From assembly GCA_963843465.1 (NCBI GenBank), contig CAWJKP010000009.1:310001-374000 (forward strand): a stretch of 64,000 nucleotides of DNA, in the 5' to 3' direction. Of this stretch, positions 8,778 to 18,819 are shown one piece after another (position 1 is the stretch's first letter; each line of letters opens with the position of its first letter). This DNA comes from CAWJKP01 sp963843465 (lineage in GTDB: Bacteria > Planctomycetota > Planctomycetia > Pirellulales > Thermoguttaceae). Made by a program: the position numbers and the translations under genes. The notes below the pieces were generated by a model. That model ran no database searches and was not told where the DNA came from. It worked only from the letters and a program-made list of their open reading frames with translations.

Positions 8778-10500
8778 TCACTCCTTGGCCTCGCGCAAAT
8801 CGCCGGCGATGTGCAGCACCTCCTCGATGGTGGTCAGGCCCTCGCGGACCTTGCGGAAGCCGTCGTGGGCCAGGTCGATCATGCCGCCGGTCTGGGCGAT
8901 GCGGCGGAGGTTGTTGATGCTGGGGTCGGCGACGATGGCGTCGCGGAGCTCGTCGTTGAGCACCAACAGCTCGTGGACGCCGAGGCGGCCCTTGTAGCCG
9001 GTGTTGCGGCAACTGCGGCAGCCGGTGCCCTTGGAGAAGGCGTCGGCCTGGTAGCCCATGCGTTCCAGGGCCTTGCGGACGTTGCGGGGCGGCTCGTAGG
9101 CCCGGCGGCACTTGGCGCAGACCCGGCGGACCAGCCGCTGGGCCAGCACCAGGTTCAAGGCGGCGCCGATCAGGTAGGGCTCGACTCCCATGTTGATCAG
9201 CCGGGTGACGGCCGAGCAGGCGTCGTTGGTGTGCAGGGTGCTGAAGACCAGGTGGCCGGTCAGGGCCGCCTGGATGGCGGTGCGGGCGGTCTCCTCGTCG
9301 CGGATCTCGCCGACCATGATCACGTCGGGGTCCTGCCGCAAGAGCGTCCGCAGGGCCTTGGAGAAGGTCAGGCCGATCTTCTCCTGCACCTGGAACTGGT
9401 TGATCAGCGGCAGGTGATACTCGATCGGGTCCTCGACGGTGCAGACGTTGTTCTCCATCGAGCTGATGGCGGCCAACGCGGAGTAGAGCGTGGTCGACTT
9501 GCCGCTGCCGGTGGGGCCGGTCACCAGGATGATGCCGTTGGGCGCGTCGATGTGGCGGCGCAGCAGGCCCAGCACGTCCTCGGCGAAGCCCAGGTCTTCC
9601 AGGTTCAGCGAGGTGCTCTTGGTGTCCAGCACGCGGATCACGGTCTTCTCGCCGCGCGGCGCCGGGGAAGGTGCTCACGCGGAGATCGATCTTGCGGCCC
9701 TCCATCATCACGTTCACGCGCCCGTCCTGGGGCAGCCGCCGCTCGCTGATGTCCATGCCGCCCATGATCTTGATGCGGCTGGTGACGGCGGGTAGGAGGT
9801 GCAGGGGGACTTCGAGGCTCTTGTAGAGCCGGCCGTCGACGCGGTAGCGGACCCGCAGCGAGCGTTCGGCCGCTTCGAGGTGGATGTCGCTGGCCCCTTC
9901 CTTGACGGCGTTGAACAACAGGTAGTTGACCAGGCGGATCACGGGCGACTGGCCGGCGATCTCGGCGATGTCGCCGATGTCCTCGATGGCCTCCTCGATG
10001 AGCGTGACGTCGGCCGCCTCGGAGTCTTCGATGATGTCGTCGATCACGAAGACCTTGGAGTTGGGCAGCGAGGTGATCATCCGCCGGATGTCCTTGGTGG
10101 TGGCGGCGACGATCTGCACCTCCAGCCCGCTGAGGCAGCGGATCTCGTCGATCAAGAACAGGTTCGACGGTTCGGGGACGGCGATGGTCAGCGTGCCGCG
10201 GACGACGAACAGCGGCAGGACGAGATTGTTCTCCACGTACTCCCGCGGCAGGATGTCGGTGACGCGGGGGTCGAACAGCCGCTGATCGAGCTTGGCGTAG
10301 GGAACGCCGTACTCGCTGGCGAGGCATTCGACGATCTGGTCCTCAGTGCAGTATTCGCCGTCGACGAGGATTTCGCCCAGGAGGCGGTTCCGCCCGCCCT
10401 GGCGCTGCCGTTCCAGCGCCGATTGCAGCGACTCTGCGCTGAGGTAGCCCCTCTGGACGAGGAGGTCTCCGAGCCGGGTGTTGGCCGAGGCGAGCGTCAT
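8778..10500 (-). CDS. pilB: Pilus assembly/secretion ATPase PilB/GspE, one frameshift
   Basis: Hexameric ATPase that powers prepilin polymerisation. An N-terminal MshEN-type module (about residues 1-150; LGDLLVQRGYLS, LASEYGVPYAKL) is followed by GASDIHLE, then after a frame change Walker A GPTGSGKSTTLY, the Asp box, Walker B VIMVGEIRDEETA and a zinc-binding pair CAKC...CRSC. The frame shifts near 9655-9662 (an extra base in GGCGCCGCGC turns FPGA-RGEKTVIRVLD out of frame), so the gene appears as two pieces. The start ATG overlaps the STAS gene's stop by four bases. Without the indel it would be about 573 residues, normal for the family. Confidence 0.92.
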
Positions 10501-10826
10501 TGCTGGAAACTCTTGACGGCGTCGATCACGCTGGGGAAGACCTCCAACTGCCGATCGAGGCGGGTGATTTCCAGGATCTTGCGGTTGGCGGCGTTGGCGG
10601 TGGCGATCTTCGTTTCTCCGCCGCCCTGGCCAATCCGATCTTGCACGTCGAGCAGCGCGGTCAGGCCCGCACTGTCCAAGATCTCCGTGTGGTCCAGATC
10701 GAAGACCACCTTGTTGCGTTCCAGCGCCGAGACGCAGACCAGGAAGCCGTCGACCTTGTCGGCGTTGAGTTCCTCGGGCGTGTGGACGACGATCACTTCG
10801 CCGAAGATTTCCGTAGGCAGGTTCAT
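10497..10826 (-). CDS. STAS-domain protein (anti-sigma antagonist type)
   Basis: A 109-residue single STAS domain. The phospho-acceptor loop reads ILDSAGLTALL, so the regulatory Ser is present; VVFDL and GGGETKIATANAANRKILE complete the fold. Such proteins act as phosphorylation-dependent switches for anti-sigma factors or, in STAS-histidine-kinase modules, for two-component outputs. It lies between a response regulator and pilB (four-base overlap), so it may tune pilus assembly. That role is inferred from position only. No dedicated Ser kinase is adjacent. Confidence 0.85.
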   Translation of the reverse strand: MNLPTEIFGEVIVVHTPEELNADKVDGFLVCVSALERNKVVFDLDHTEILDSAGLTALLDVQDRIGQGGGETKIATANAANRKILEITRLDRQLEVFPSVIDAVKSFQQ

Positions 10827-10828
10827 GG

Positions 10829-10879
10829 TATTTTGGATTTTGGATTTTGGATTTTAGATTCGCGCAATCCAAAATCTAG
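10829..10879. repeat. TTTTGGATT repeat ('ILDFGF' type)
   Basis: Short AT-rich direct and inverted copies of ATTTTGGATT/AATCCAAAAT fill the gap between the response regulator and STAS genes and supply the regulator's stop codon. The same type occurs at 27648-27702 and, translated, at 33757-33903. Confidence 0.75.
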
Positions 10880-11406
10880 GACCTGGAATCGCCGGTTACG
10901 CCCAGGGTCTCGGCCCCTTGGGAGCGCGGCGGCTTGTCGCCGCTTTCCGTTGCCACGGTCGCCGCAGGCCGGCTAGAAAGCGGCGACAAGTCGCCGCACT
11001 CCAAAGGCCGCGCTCGCGGGACGCTCGCCGGCTCGGCGCCGCCGAGGATGCGGTTGACGGTCTGGAGCATCTCGCGCGGGCTGAAGGGCTTGGAGATCAG
11101 GCCCAGCACCTTCCATTGCGCGGCCAACGCCCGGGCGTCGATCTCGAAGCCCTTGGCCGTGAGCATCAGGATCGGCAGCTCGGCGGTGGCGGGGTTTTCC
11201 CGCACCTTCCGCGTCAGGCCGACGCCGTTGAGCCGGGGCATCTGGTAGTCGGTGATCAGCAGGTCCGGGATCCGCCGCTGGATCAGCTCCCAGGCCTCCT
11301 GGCCGTCGCCCGCCGTATCAACGTCGTAGCCCGCCCGGCGAAACTTGAACTCAGCCACCAGGAGGATGTGGACCTCGTCGTCGCAGATCAGGATGCGTTT
11401 GGGCAT
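10876..11406 (-). CDS. Response regulator receiver protein with repeat-derived C-terminus
   Basis: A receiver domain of about 125 residues: acidic pair DD in ILICDDEVH, phosphorylatable Asp in LLITDYQMP, Thr in ILMLTAKG and the conserved Lys in LISKPFSP. There is no DNA-binding or enzymatic output domain, so it works as a CheY-like protein or delivers phosphate to a partner. The gene overlaps the histidine kinase end by 19 bases and is surely its cognate. The last 45 or so residues (ECGDLSPLSS..., ESGDKPPRSQ) are encoded by the palindromic repeat at 10921-11002 and are not part of the domain. Confidence 0.9.
   Translation of the reverse strand: MPKRILICDDEVHILLVAEFKFRRAGYDVDTAGDGQEAWELIQRRIPDLLITDYQMPRLNGVGLTRKVRENPATAELPILMLTAKGFEIDARALAAQWKVLGLISKPFSPREMLQTVNRILGGAEPASVPRARPLECGDLSPLSSRPAATVATESGDKPPRSQGAETLGVTGDSRS
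10921..11002. repeat. Palindrome GGAGCGCGGCGGCTTGTCGC, inside coding sequence
   Basis: Inverted arms GGAGCGCGGCGGCTTGTCGCC and GGCGACAAGTCGCCGCACTCC surround a short centre. It lies inside the 3' end of the response regulator gene and is translated. Confidence 0.8.
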
Positions 11407-12945
11407 GCTTCTCCGATCAACTGGGGTTGGAGATCCCGGGCGGCGCCGTTGCGGGAGGCGGCCAGCGGGAGGGTCACGGCAAACGTGCTGCCGGCGCCGG
11501 GCGTGCTCTGGACGGCGATTCGGCCGCCGTGGACGTCTTCCACGATGTGCTTGGCCAGGGCCAGGCCCAGCCCGGTGCCGTTGGCCATGTTCTTGTCTTT
11601 GTGCACGCGGTAAAACTTCTCGAAGACCCGCCGGCAGTCGGCCGGCGAGAGGCCCACGCCGGTGTCCTCGACCTCGAAGGCCGGCTCGTCGTCGAGCAGG
11701 CGGCTGCGGAGCGTGACGCAGCCCTCCTCGGGCGTGTACTTGACGGCGTTGGACAAGAGGTTGATCGCCGCCTGCAGCAGCATGTCGCGGTCGGCCAGCA
11801 CGCCCAGGTAGAGCGGGCTGAGCTCCGCGGCCAGCCGGATCCGCTTGGCCTCGGCTGCCGGCTGGATCACGCGGAAAGCCTCTTCCAAGATCTCGTTGAG
11901 CGAGCGGCTCTGCTTGCTCACCTGGACCACCCCGGCCTCGATGCGGGCCAGGCTCAACAGGTTGTCGACCAGCCGCTGCAAGCGGTCGGCCTGGCCGTTG
12001 ATCACGGCGAGGAACTCCTCGCGGGTGGCGTCGTCCTCGGCCTCGCCGTCGGCCAGCAGCTCGACGTAGGCCTTGATGCCGGCCAGCGGGGCCTTCATCT
12101 CGTGGCTCACGGCGGAGACGAACTCGGCGTTGCGCTTCTGCAAGTTCTTCTGGAAGGCGATGTCGTGGAGCACCGCCACGGCGCCTGTCGAGGCGGTCTC
12201 CTGCTGGCCCTGGCGATCCGCGGCGGCGACCTTCATCACCGCGGCGCGGAACCATTGCGACTGTCCCCGGGCGCCGGCGATCTCCAATTCCTCGCCGCGG
12301 CCGGCGGTCGACAGGTGACGGCTGGTGGCCACCAGGAGATCGGCCAGCTTGCGGCAGGGCAGCAGTTGGCCGACCGCCCGGTGCTTGGCCCGATCCAACT
12401 CGAAGCCGAAGAGCAATTCGGCCGAGCGGTTGGCCAGCACCAGCTCCTCGAACTCGTCGATGGCCAGCACGGGCTCGGCCAACCCGGCGAGGATCGCCTT
12501 GATGCGGTCGCCCTCGGCGGAGGCCCGCTGGCAGCGGACTTCCAGGGCGGACCTGGCAAGCTCCTGCTCCTGGGCGCGGCGCCAGGGCGACCAGCGTTTC
12601 CCGCAGCCGCCCGGCCACCTTGCTCCAGGAATTTCCCGGCGCAAGCGGCGGCACCCGGGCCCCGAGGCGGTCGTCGGACAGATCGCCGGGGTCGAGCCGG
12701 CAGAGGGCCTCGAAGTGGCGGCGGACCTCTTGGCGGTCGGCTGCCGCGCCGCGGAGCAGCAGCGCCGCGCCGCCGCCGCCCAGCGCCAGACCGACGCCCA
12801 GGGCCAGGAGCCTCAGCGGCAACCCGGGGCCGGCGATCACGAAGCCGGCGGTCCAGGCGACGACCCAGCCCGCTGAGACCACCAGGGCGGCCACGGCGGG
12901 CCAGGATTGCACTCTCGATGCGTACATGGTCGGCAACTTCCGCAT
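11388..12945 (-). CDS. Membrane sensor histidine kinase, one frameshift
   Basis: Starts MRKLPTMYASRVQSW with a GCAGAGGAC ribosome site. Two N-terminal membrane helices follow (VAALVVSAGWVVAWTAGFVI and a Leu/Gly-rich one), a linker, a PAS-like sensor (AEPVLAIDEFEELVLANRSA), then HisKA with the phospho-His in FVSAVSHEMKAPLAGIKAY and HATPase_c with N box LLSNAVKYTP, DTGVGLSP and GTGLGLALAKHI. The frame shifts near 12580 in GGCGCCGCGC, the same sequence context as the pilB shift; without it the protein is about 518 residues. It is paired with the overlapping response regulator inside the pilus cluster and probably senses an envelope signal. Confidence 0.9.
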
Positions 12946-13067
12946 GTCCTCTGCGCCCCGCAGTCTTCTGGCGGGCTGGTCCGTGCGCAGCGAGGCCCGG
13001 CAAAGTCCACGGGCGGTCGCGGCACGGTAGGCGGGAGGCTGCGGCTGCTGGAGACCGGCCGCGGCTC

Positions 13068-15037
13068 TTAGGGCATTTGCCCCGGTTGCCGCGGGACGGC
13101 GTACTTGGGGTCCAACAGCCGGGCCTGGCGAAAACACTCGTCGGCCGCCGGCTGTTGTCCAAGCTTGACCAGCGTACAGCCCATTAAAAAGTAGGACAGC
13201 GGATTGGCCTTGTCCAGTAATAACGCTTGCTTCAGTGCGCTTGCGCAGCCCGGTAGTCCGTCCGGCGATAGCAGGCTGCGCCCAGCGTGCGATAGACGGC
13301 CGCCGATGTGGGGAATCGGCTGGCCGCCGCCTCCAACAGCTCGACGGCGGCCTCCGGGTGGTTCTGACGCAGCGCGGCGACGGCCGCGGAGATGGGGATT
13401 TGCGGATCGTGCGGGCGGGAAGCGGCCGCTTCGCGGAAGAAAGCCATCGCCACGACCGGCTTTCCCGCGGAGAGGGCCTCGGCGCCCTGCCGCAGGAGAT
13501 CCTCCGCGGCAACACGGCTGGCCGGATCGCTCGGCTGGGCGACACTGCCGGCTTGTCCCACCGTGCCGACCGGACGCCCAGACGCGGAGACGGGGAGAGG
13601 GGGAGACGCGGAGAGGGGGAGACGCGGTGACATCCCCGCGTCGGCACTGCCGGCCGGATCGATCGGCTCGATATGCGCGGTGCGATCCACCCCCGCGGCT
13701 TCAGCAAAACAGTCGCTCATCTCGATCGCTCCGGCATTGTCGGCAGGGACGACAAATCGCAGCGACGGCGATGTGCCCTCCGGTTGCAGCTTCTTCGCGT
13801 CGGCCATCTCCGGCGGCAGCCGGCTGGGTTGCGATGTTACCGCTTGAGCCGTGGGCATCGGCGGTTTGTTAGCCCCGGCGGCCACGCCGGCATCGTTCGG
13901 CGACGGCAGCGCGAGGATCATGGGCATCGGCAGTTCCGGCCGGGGAGCGGAATTAGCGGTGGACGATCCCGCCGCGACAAGAGGACTGTCCCCTTGGGGA
14001 GCCTGTGGCGGCGAATCGTCGCGGCTGGTCTGAGGGAAGAACGATGGGGGCGACGGCGCGTCGAACTTCTCCGATGGACCCATCGGCGGCGATGAAGTCG
14101 CCGGCACAGGAGCGATCTGCGGCGGGGTGGAGAAATCCTGCCGGATGACCTGCGGACCAGACCGATCGTCACCCACGTTAGGCAGCGGCGTGGCTGGCGG
14201 CAGAATGACCGGCAGGTCCAAGTCCTGCGGCGTTGAGCCGGGTGCGGGCTGCCCGTTGGCCTGCGCGCTGGAGGCGCCAGGTTTGGCGCATTCCGTGCCG
14301 GCGTGGCCGTCGGGGCTGACCGCGGAGCTGCGCGTGTCGGCCCCGGCGGCCACGCCGGCAGTGGCCCCCAATCCCGGCCTGTCAAGTCCTGGACGCACAA
14401 CCGGCGTGGCCGCCGGGGCTAACCGAGCACTTGAGCCCTCCGCGTTGTCAGGCGGCGGCGGAACCGACGGGTCGCTCTCCTTCAGGTCCTTGTTCTCCCG
14501 ACCGGCAGGCGCAGCGATCGCGTTGGCGGAGGTGATCGCTTCGTTATAGCTCACCGTGTAGACTTCGTTGCCCGGCTCCAAACGCGCGGCCGCTTGGTAG
14601 TGCGACCGGGCATCCTCTTGGCGGCCGGAGGCGTCCAGCAACAGGCCCATGGCGTACTGCACGCGGGCGTCGTCGTGATGGGCGGCTTCGGCCGGTTTGA
14701 GCACCCGGATGCCCTCCTGGGCCTGGTTGTCGTCCAACAGCACTTCGGCCAAGAGCAAGCGGGCCTCGAGCTGCTCGGGGTTGCGGGTCAGAAGCTCGTT
14801 GAGCCGCCGCTTGCAGCTTTCGTGGTCGCCCCGCTGCCAGAGGTCGCGGGCGGCGACCAGGTCGGCCTGCTCGTGCTGCTGGTCGATGCTGCGGGCGAAG
14901 GCGTCGGCTCGCTGGCGACGTTTCTCGGCCAGCTTGTCGCTTTGCGTCATGCCTTGGCCGAGCCACTGGCAGCCGGCCGCCAGAGCCGAAAGCACGATCA
15001 ACAACGCGGCCGCCGCGCGGAGGTTCGAGTGGATCAC
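13068..15037 (-). CDS. TPR lipoprotein of the pilus/secretion cluster, one frameshift
   Basis: The start GTG at 15037 overlaps the secretin stop (GTGA). An N-terminal signal with a lipobox-like SALAAGC suggests a lipoprotein that could act as secretin pilotin or assembly factor. TPR-like helices occupy about residues 45-165, followed by a 250-residue Pro/Ser/Ala-rich linker and a second TPR block at the C-terminus. One base is missing near 13240 (YRAAQA then ALKQALLLDKANPLSY), moving the final 55 residues to another frame that ends at 13068. The linker contains translated copies of the GVAAGAN/SPGGHAG repeat (13869-13890, 14296-14424), so much of its length may be repeat expansion. Confidence 0.8.
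13869..14424. repeat. GGCGTGGCCGCCGGGGCTAA repeats inside TPR lipoprotein
   Basis: Copies at 13869-13890, 14296-14321, 14341-14360 and 14401-14424 in both orientations. Translated, they give AGVAAGAN and SPDGHAG peptides in the disordered linker. The same element occurs in the PilP-like gene (17808-17870) and the DUF4954 gene (26829-26928). Confidence 0.85.
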
Positions 15038-17313
15038 TGGAGTCTCCTCGGACAGATAATATCCTTCTGCGGTCCCGGCTGGCCGGGGTCCAAGGGGTAT
15101 TGGACCACGGGCGGGGCGGGCGGCTGGCGTTCGAGGTCGTCCAAGAGCCACGGCGCGAGGACCTGCTGGTCCAGGGCGGCCGGGTCGGCGGCGGGCTGGG
15201 CCTGCTGCGCCGCCTCAGCGGCACAGACCTTGCGGTTCTCGCAGAGCCGGTTCCGCAGATCGATGGCTTCCAAGCTCTCGGGATCGAACTGCACCGCCAG
15301 CTCGGCGAAACGCAGGGCCCGGTTGCACTGGCCGGCCGCCTGGGCGTTCTGGGCCATCCGCAGGTAGCGGCGGGAGACGGAACGTCTCCCCAGCGGCGAC
15401 ATCCTGTCGGCGTAGACCGCCTGGCGTTGCTGCCATTGGCAGGAGGCTTGCCGGCTCTCGCGGTCGCTGTCCGGCCCGTAAACGATCCGCGGCGTGAGCA
15501 GGATCAGGACCTCGTTGCGGATGGTGTTCTCCGTGCGGTTGCGAAACAGGGGGCCGATGTATTTCAGGTTGCCGAGGAAGGGGATCTGGTTGCCCGTGGT
15601 GTCCAACTCCTGCTGGATCAGGCCGCCGATGATCACCGTGCAGCCGTCGCGGACCATGACGTTGGTGGTCACCTGGGTGATGTCCTTGTCGGGGACCAGG
15701 GTTTGTCCCATGAGGGTGACCTGGCCGCTGGAGATTTCGGGATGGACTTCCATGCGGACCATGCCGTCGCTGGAGATGAAGGGGCGCAGCCGCAGGATCG
15801 TGCCGGTGTCCAGGGTTTGCATTTGCGAGGAGGTGCTGGTCTCGGTCTGCGTGGTGGCGGAGATGTAGCCCGTGGAATGGCCGATCTGGACTTCCGCCCG
15901 CATCTTGTTCATCACCATCAGCCGCGGCGTGGCGATCACGTTGGTCTCGTTGAGCGTTTCCAGGGCGGTGAGGAAGGCCCCCAGGTTGCCGTCGAGATAG
16001 GCGAAGGTCAGGCCGCCGGAGGAGAAGTCGGTGGGCAGCGACGAGCCCGGACTTCCCAGAGCCAGGCTGAGGCGGGGATTGCTCTGCAGGGCCTGCCAGT
16101 TGATGCCGAAGGTGTCGGTGTCGGTGAGCTTGACGGAAAGGATCATGGACTCGATCGAGACCTGCATCGGCCGCACGTCGGTCTCGGCCACGACCTGGTC
16201 GACCTGGCTCAGCACGGCCTCGTAGTCCCGCACCAGCACCGCCTCGTTGCCGGCGAAGTTGTTGCCGCCGGCCTTGTCGGTCTCCGTGGGAATGCCGGCC
16301 TCCGACGGCTTGGAAACGCTCACCACCCCGTGGTCCTTGGTCAACAGCGGCTGGATCAGCGCCTGGAGGTCGGCGGCGGACACGTAGTTCGGCCGGTAGA
16401 CCCGCGTGCCGACCTGGTCCAGCGAGTGCTCCATGGTGGCGAAGTCCTGCGTCGTGCCCACGTAGATGAACCGCCCCTCGCGCTTGGAGAGGTAGCCGGT
16501 CGAGTGCAGGATGGCCTGCAAGGCGCCGTCCAGGTCCACGCTGTTCAGCGCCGCCGAGACGGTCCCCTGCACGTTGTTGCTGGCCAGGATGTTGAGGTTG
16601 CCCTGGGCACTGAACATCTCCAACACGTTGCGGATATCCTCGTTCTTGAAGCTGATGGAAAGCCTGCCGTCGCCTTCGGCTTCGATCTTGGCCACCCGGG
16701 GCTTCTCCGCGTTGGCCGCGCCGACCGGCCGGCCGGCCGGCACGACCTCCGGCCCAGGGCGCGGGCGGGAGGGACGCCGCAGCGCGAGAACCCGCGGATG
16801 CCGGCCCGGACGACGAATTGTTGCGAGCCAGGTACGGCCGGATGGCTTCCACGGCCTTTTTCAACTGTTCGGGATCGGCCGGCGCTGGCACCGCCTCGTC
16901 CGGCGCTTGCACCTGCTGGGCTTGCGGCGGATAGGGCACCGCGGCGATCGGACCTGGCGGAATCTGCTCAGCCGCCCCTAGCCAATCGCTCCGCTCCATT
17001 TCGCTTGGGGCCGGGAAGACCCGAACAGGTGTAGGGTGGGACAAGGCCGCCTTGGCGGCCGACGGCCCACCAAGGTCTGGCGAAATTGCTGGGCCGGCAT
17101 CGCTGCCGCGGGCTGGTCCAACCCTGCGCTCAACCTGCTGTCGGCGCCAGCGGCTGCTTGCCCGCCGGTGTTTGGCGGCGACGTGTCCGGCAGACGGGTC
17201 CCGTCCGGCAGACGGGACCTGCTGGGCGCGGTCGAGCAGACCACCGAGAGGGCCAGCGCGACGCCCAAGGCGATGAACAGGCCCACCAAGGTCAAACGCA
17301 GGAAAACAGTCAT
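15034..17313 (-). CDS. Secretin (GspD/PilQ family), frame disturbed twice
   Basis: Outer-membrane channel for pilus or secreted substrate. Translation starts at 17313 with a signal peptide (MTVFLRLTLVGLFIALGVAL); a Pro/Ala-rich segment follows, an AMIN/STN-like repeat (LSISFKNEDIRNVLEMFSAQ), N domains (GTRVYRPNYVSAADLQALIQ) and the secretin core ending PFLGNLKYIGPLFR and EVLILLTPRIV, then a C-terminal helical tail. The frame moves twice: within a half repeat element at 17035-17079 and near 16745 where APGPEVVPAGRPVG resumes. The two shifts compensate each other. It overlaps the TPR lipoprotein start by four bases. Whether the machine is a type IV pilus or a type II system cannot be settled from the secretin alone. 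Confidence 0.9.
17035..17079. repeat. Half copy of the GTAGGGTGGGAC repeat in secretin
   Basis: GTAGGGTGGGACAAGGCCGCC with an inner palindrome CCGCCTTGGCGG and ending CGGCCCACC. It lies within the N-terminal coding region of the secretin, exactly where its frame is disturbed. Confidence 0.85.
17196..17222. repeat. GTCCCGTCCGGCAGACGGGAC palindrome in secretin N-terminus
   Basis: The palindrome GTCCCGTC-CGGCA-GACGGGAC lies in the secretin's N-terminal linker and is translated (RLPDGTRLPD). A similar element is at 21444-21470. Confidence 0.7.
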
Positions 17314-17342
17314 GGGTCTTCCGTGACGCCCAGCGGTTTCGT

Positions 17343-17393
17343 GTAGGATGGGTCTCCAGACCCGTCCCGGACGGGTCTGGAGACCCATCCTAC
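17343..17393. repeat. Perfect palindrome GTAGGATGGGTCTCCAGACC
   Basis: Two 25-base arms (GTAGGATGGGTCTCCAGACC... and its complement) with almost no loop. It lies between the PilP-like and secretin genes and contains the PilP-like stop codon. It may act as an intra-operon hairpin. Confidence 0.85.
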
Positions 17394-18052
17394 TTCGTTA
17401 CTTCTTTGCCGGGGTATTGTTCCGATATCGCCAACTGCAAACGCGCCCCGCGGCACTCCAACACCACGCCCTTGCGACGGACCTCGACCAAGCGGAGGTT
17501 ATAGCGACTGCCAGCCTTTTCGCAGGCGATCTGGGTTCCCTGGCGATACGTCCGCCCGTTGATCAAAGCCACGCTCTGCTTGGGACCGACGATGGTGCCG
17601 GTCAGTTTCAGTCCCAATTCCGCCGGGGTTATCGCCAAGGGCCGGTGCTCGCGTTTGTTTCGTTGTTGTTCTCGGGCCGCCTCGACGGCAACGATGTCCT
17701 GCGGTGCCCGGAAGGGGTCCCGCCGGGCAGGCAACGTTTCGGCGGCTTTGGTCAAAGGATCCTTCTCCATCCACTCGGCCACCTGGTCCCAGGAGCAACT
17801 CATGCCGGCCGGCGTGGCCGCCGGGGCTAACGAGCGTAGCCCTGTTAGCCCCGGCGGCCACGCCGGCGTGGACGCCACGGCCGTGGGGCTTCCCGCCGGC
17901 GACGGGGCGGGCTCGTCCTTGTGGAACCACCCCCGCACCAGTGGTGCCCAAAACCAAAGCGCCACCACCAGCAACAACCCGAGCGCCCCGAATTTCTTCG
18001 GATTCCGGGTCGCTTCCCGCTTCCAACGGCGAATCAACTGGTTCTGACTCAC
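17390..18052 (-). CDS. PilP/GspC-like pilus assembly protein
   Basis: 220 residues: a short cytoplasmic basic N-terminus, one membrane helix (FGALGLLLVVALWFWAPLV), a Pro-rich linker and a C-terminal beta domain (LGLKLTGTIVGPKQSVALIN, YRQGTQIACEKAGSRYNLRL) that resembles the HR domain of PilP/GspC. Such a protein connects the inner-membrane platform to the secretin encoded next door. The linker contains a translated inverted repeat (17808-17870; TPAWPPGL and LAPAATPAG). The order PilM-N-O-P-secretin supports the assignment more than the sequence alone does. Confidence 0.7.
   Translation of the reverse strand: MSQNQLIRRWKREATRNPKKFGALGLLLVVALWFWAPLVRGWFHKDEPAPSPAGSPTAVASTPAWPPGLTGLRSLAPAATPAGMSCSWDQVAEWMEKDPLTKAAETLPARRDPFRAPQDIVAVEAAREQQRNKREHRPLAITPAELGLKLTGTIVGPKQSVALINGRTYRQGTQIACEKAGSRYNLRLVEVRRKGVVLECRGARLQLAISEQYPGKEVTK
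17808..17870. repeat. Inverted pair of GGCGTGGCCGCCGGGGCTAA in PilP-like gene
   Basis: GGCCGGCGTGGCCGCCGGGG and its complement CCCCGGCGGCCACGCCGG flank about 17 bases, in frame in the linker of the PilP-like protein. Confidence 0.9.
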
Positions 18053-18062
18053 TCGTCTCTTC

Positions 18063-18638
18063 CTATATCGGTTTTCCGGAGGATCTTATCTCATCGGAAC
18101 TTTCGGGATTATCGGCAAAGACCTCCAAAGTCATCTCACATTTCACAAGTTCACCATCTTTACTGGCACTGTCCAGCCGAAGATCGTCGATCCACAAGGT
18201 CTGTGGCATCTTCTCCAGTTTCTGGAGAAAGCTGGTAATCTGGGGAAACGACCCCGTGCAGTCCATCAGCACGGACACTCGGCGGACCTTGGCCATGACC
18301 AACGGTTCTTGCGGGGCCAGCCGTGTGGTCGTAACGTGCGACGACCGGGCCAAGACGCCGATCCGCCCGAACAGACGGGCGAGGTTGGCTTCATGGGGCG
18401 AGGCCGACTGCCAAGCGGCGACGTAAGCCGAAGCCCGCTGGATCTCCTTTTGGGTGGTCAATAGGGCCTGCGACTCCTCGGCGGCCCGGAGAACGGCCTG
18501 CTGTTTGGCGGCCACTTGCGCGGCCAGCTCGCCGATCGCGCGGCGGTTGGGAAGGAAGACCAGGGCGAAGTAGGCCGCTCCCAGGCCCAGGGCCGCCAAC
18601 GGGAGGAGCCAATTTCCTTGGAGGATACTCGTTTTCAT
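18063..18638 (-). CDS. PilO-like pilus assembly protein
   Basis: 191 residues with one N-terminal membrane helix (WLLPLAALGLGAAYFALVFL), a coiled coil of about 60 residues (NRRAIGELAAQVAAKQQAVL onward) and a ferredoxin-like C-terminal domain (LMDCTGSFPQITSFLQKLEK, LWIDDLRLDSA). This is the PilO/GspM layout; it pairs with PilN to form the periplasmic alignment complex. It starts 181 bp after the PilN-like gene, a gap filled with repeats, and ends 10 bases before the PilP-like gene. Confidence 0.8.
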   Translation of the reverse strand: MKTSILQGNWLLPLAALGLGAAYFALVFLPNRRAIGELAAQVAAKQQAVLRAAEESQALLTTQKEIQRASAYVAAWQSASPHEANLARLFGRIGVLARSSHVTTTRLAPQEPLVMAKVRRVSVLMDCTGSFPQITSFLQKLEKMPQTLWIDDLRLDSASKDGELVKCEMTLEVFADNPESSDEIRSSGKPI

Positions 18639-18676
18639 GGCGAAACGTCACCCGTGCGAAACCTTCGGGACTCTCA

Positions 18677-18812
18677 TCCCGGGTTATTTATGGCCGCATC
18701 GTAAGCGCGAAGCGTAAGCGAGGCCGGCTAAGGGACTTACCCTCGCTTGCGCTTCGCGCTTTCGATTGCGCGCTCTACACCGTTTACATCGCGGGGCGTG
18801 AATCATCCGGGC
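18677..18812. repeat. CCTCGCTTGCGCTTCG / TCATCCGGG repeat block
   Basis: Contains inverted copies of AGCGCGAAGCGTAAGCGAGG and CCTCGCTTGCGCTTCGCGCT bounded by CCCGGGTTATT and AATCATCCGGG. It occupies the PilN-PilO gap. Related blocks are at 35885-36012, 43740-44008 and 61754-61838. Confidence 0.8.
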
Positions 18813-18819
18813 TCATCCC

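Noticed and set aside
8770..10872. A 700-residue frame over pilB and STAS
   Set aside because: Its middle is PilB, but the N-terminal 120 residues are the STAS gene out of frame and the C-terminal third is an Arg/Pro-rich shadow after the frameshift.
15100..17034. A 644-residue plus-strand frame opposite the secretin
   Set aside because: Antisense shadow; the minus strand has secretin motifs throughout.
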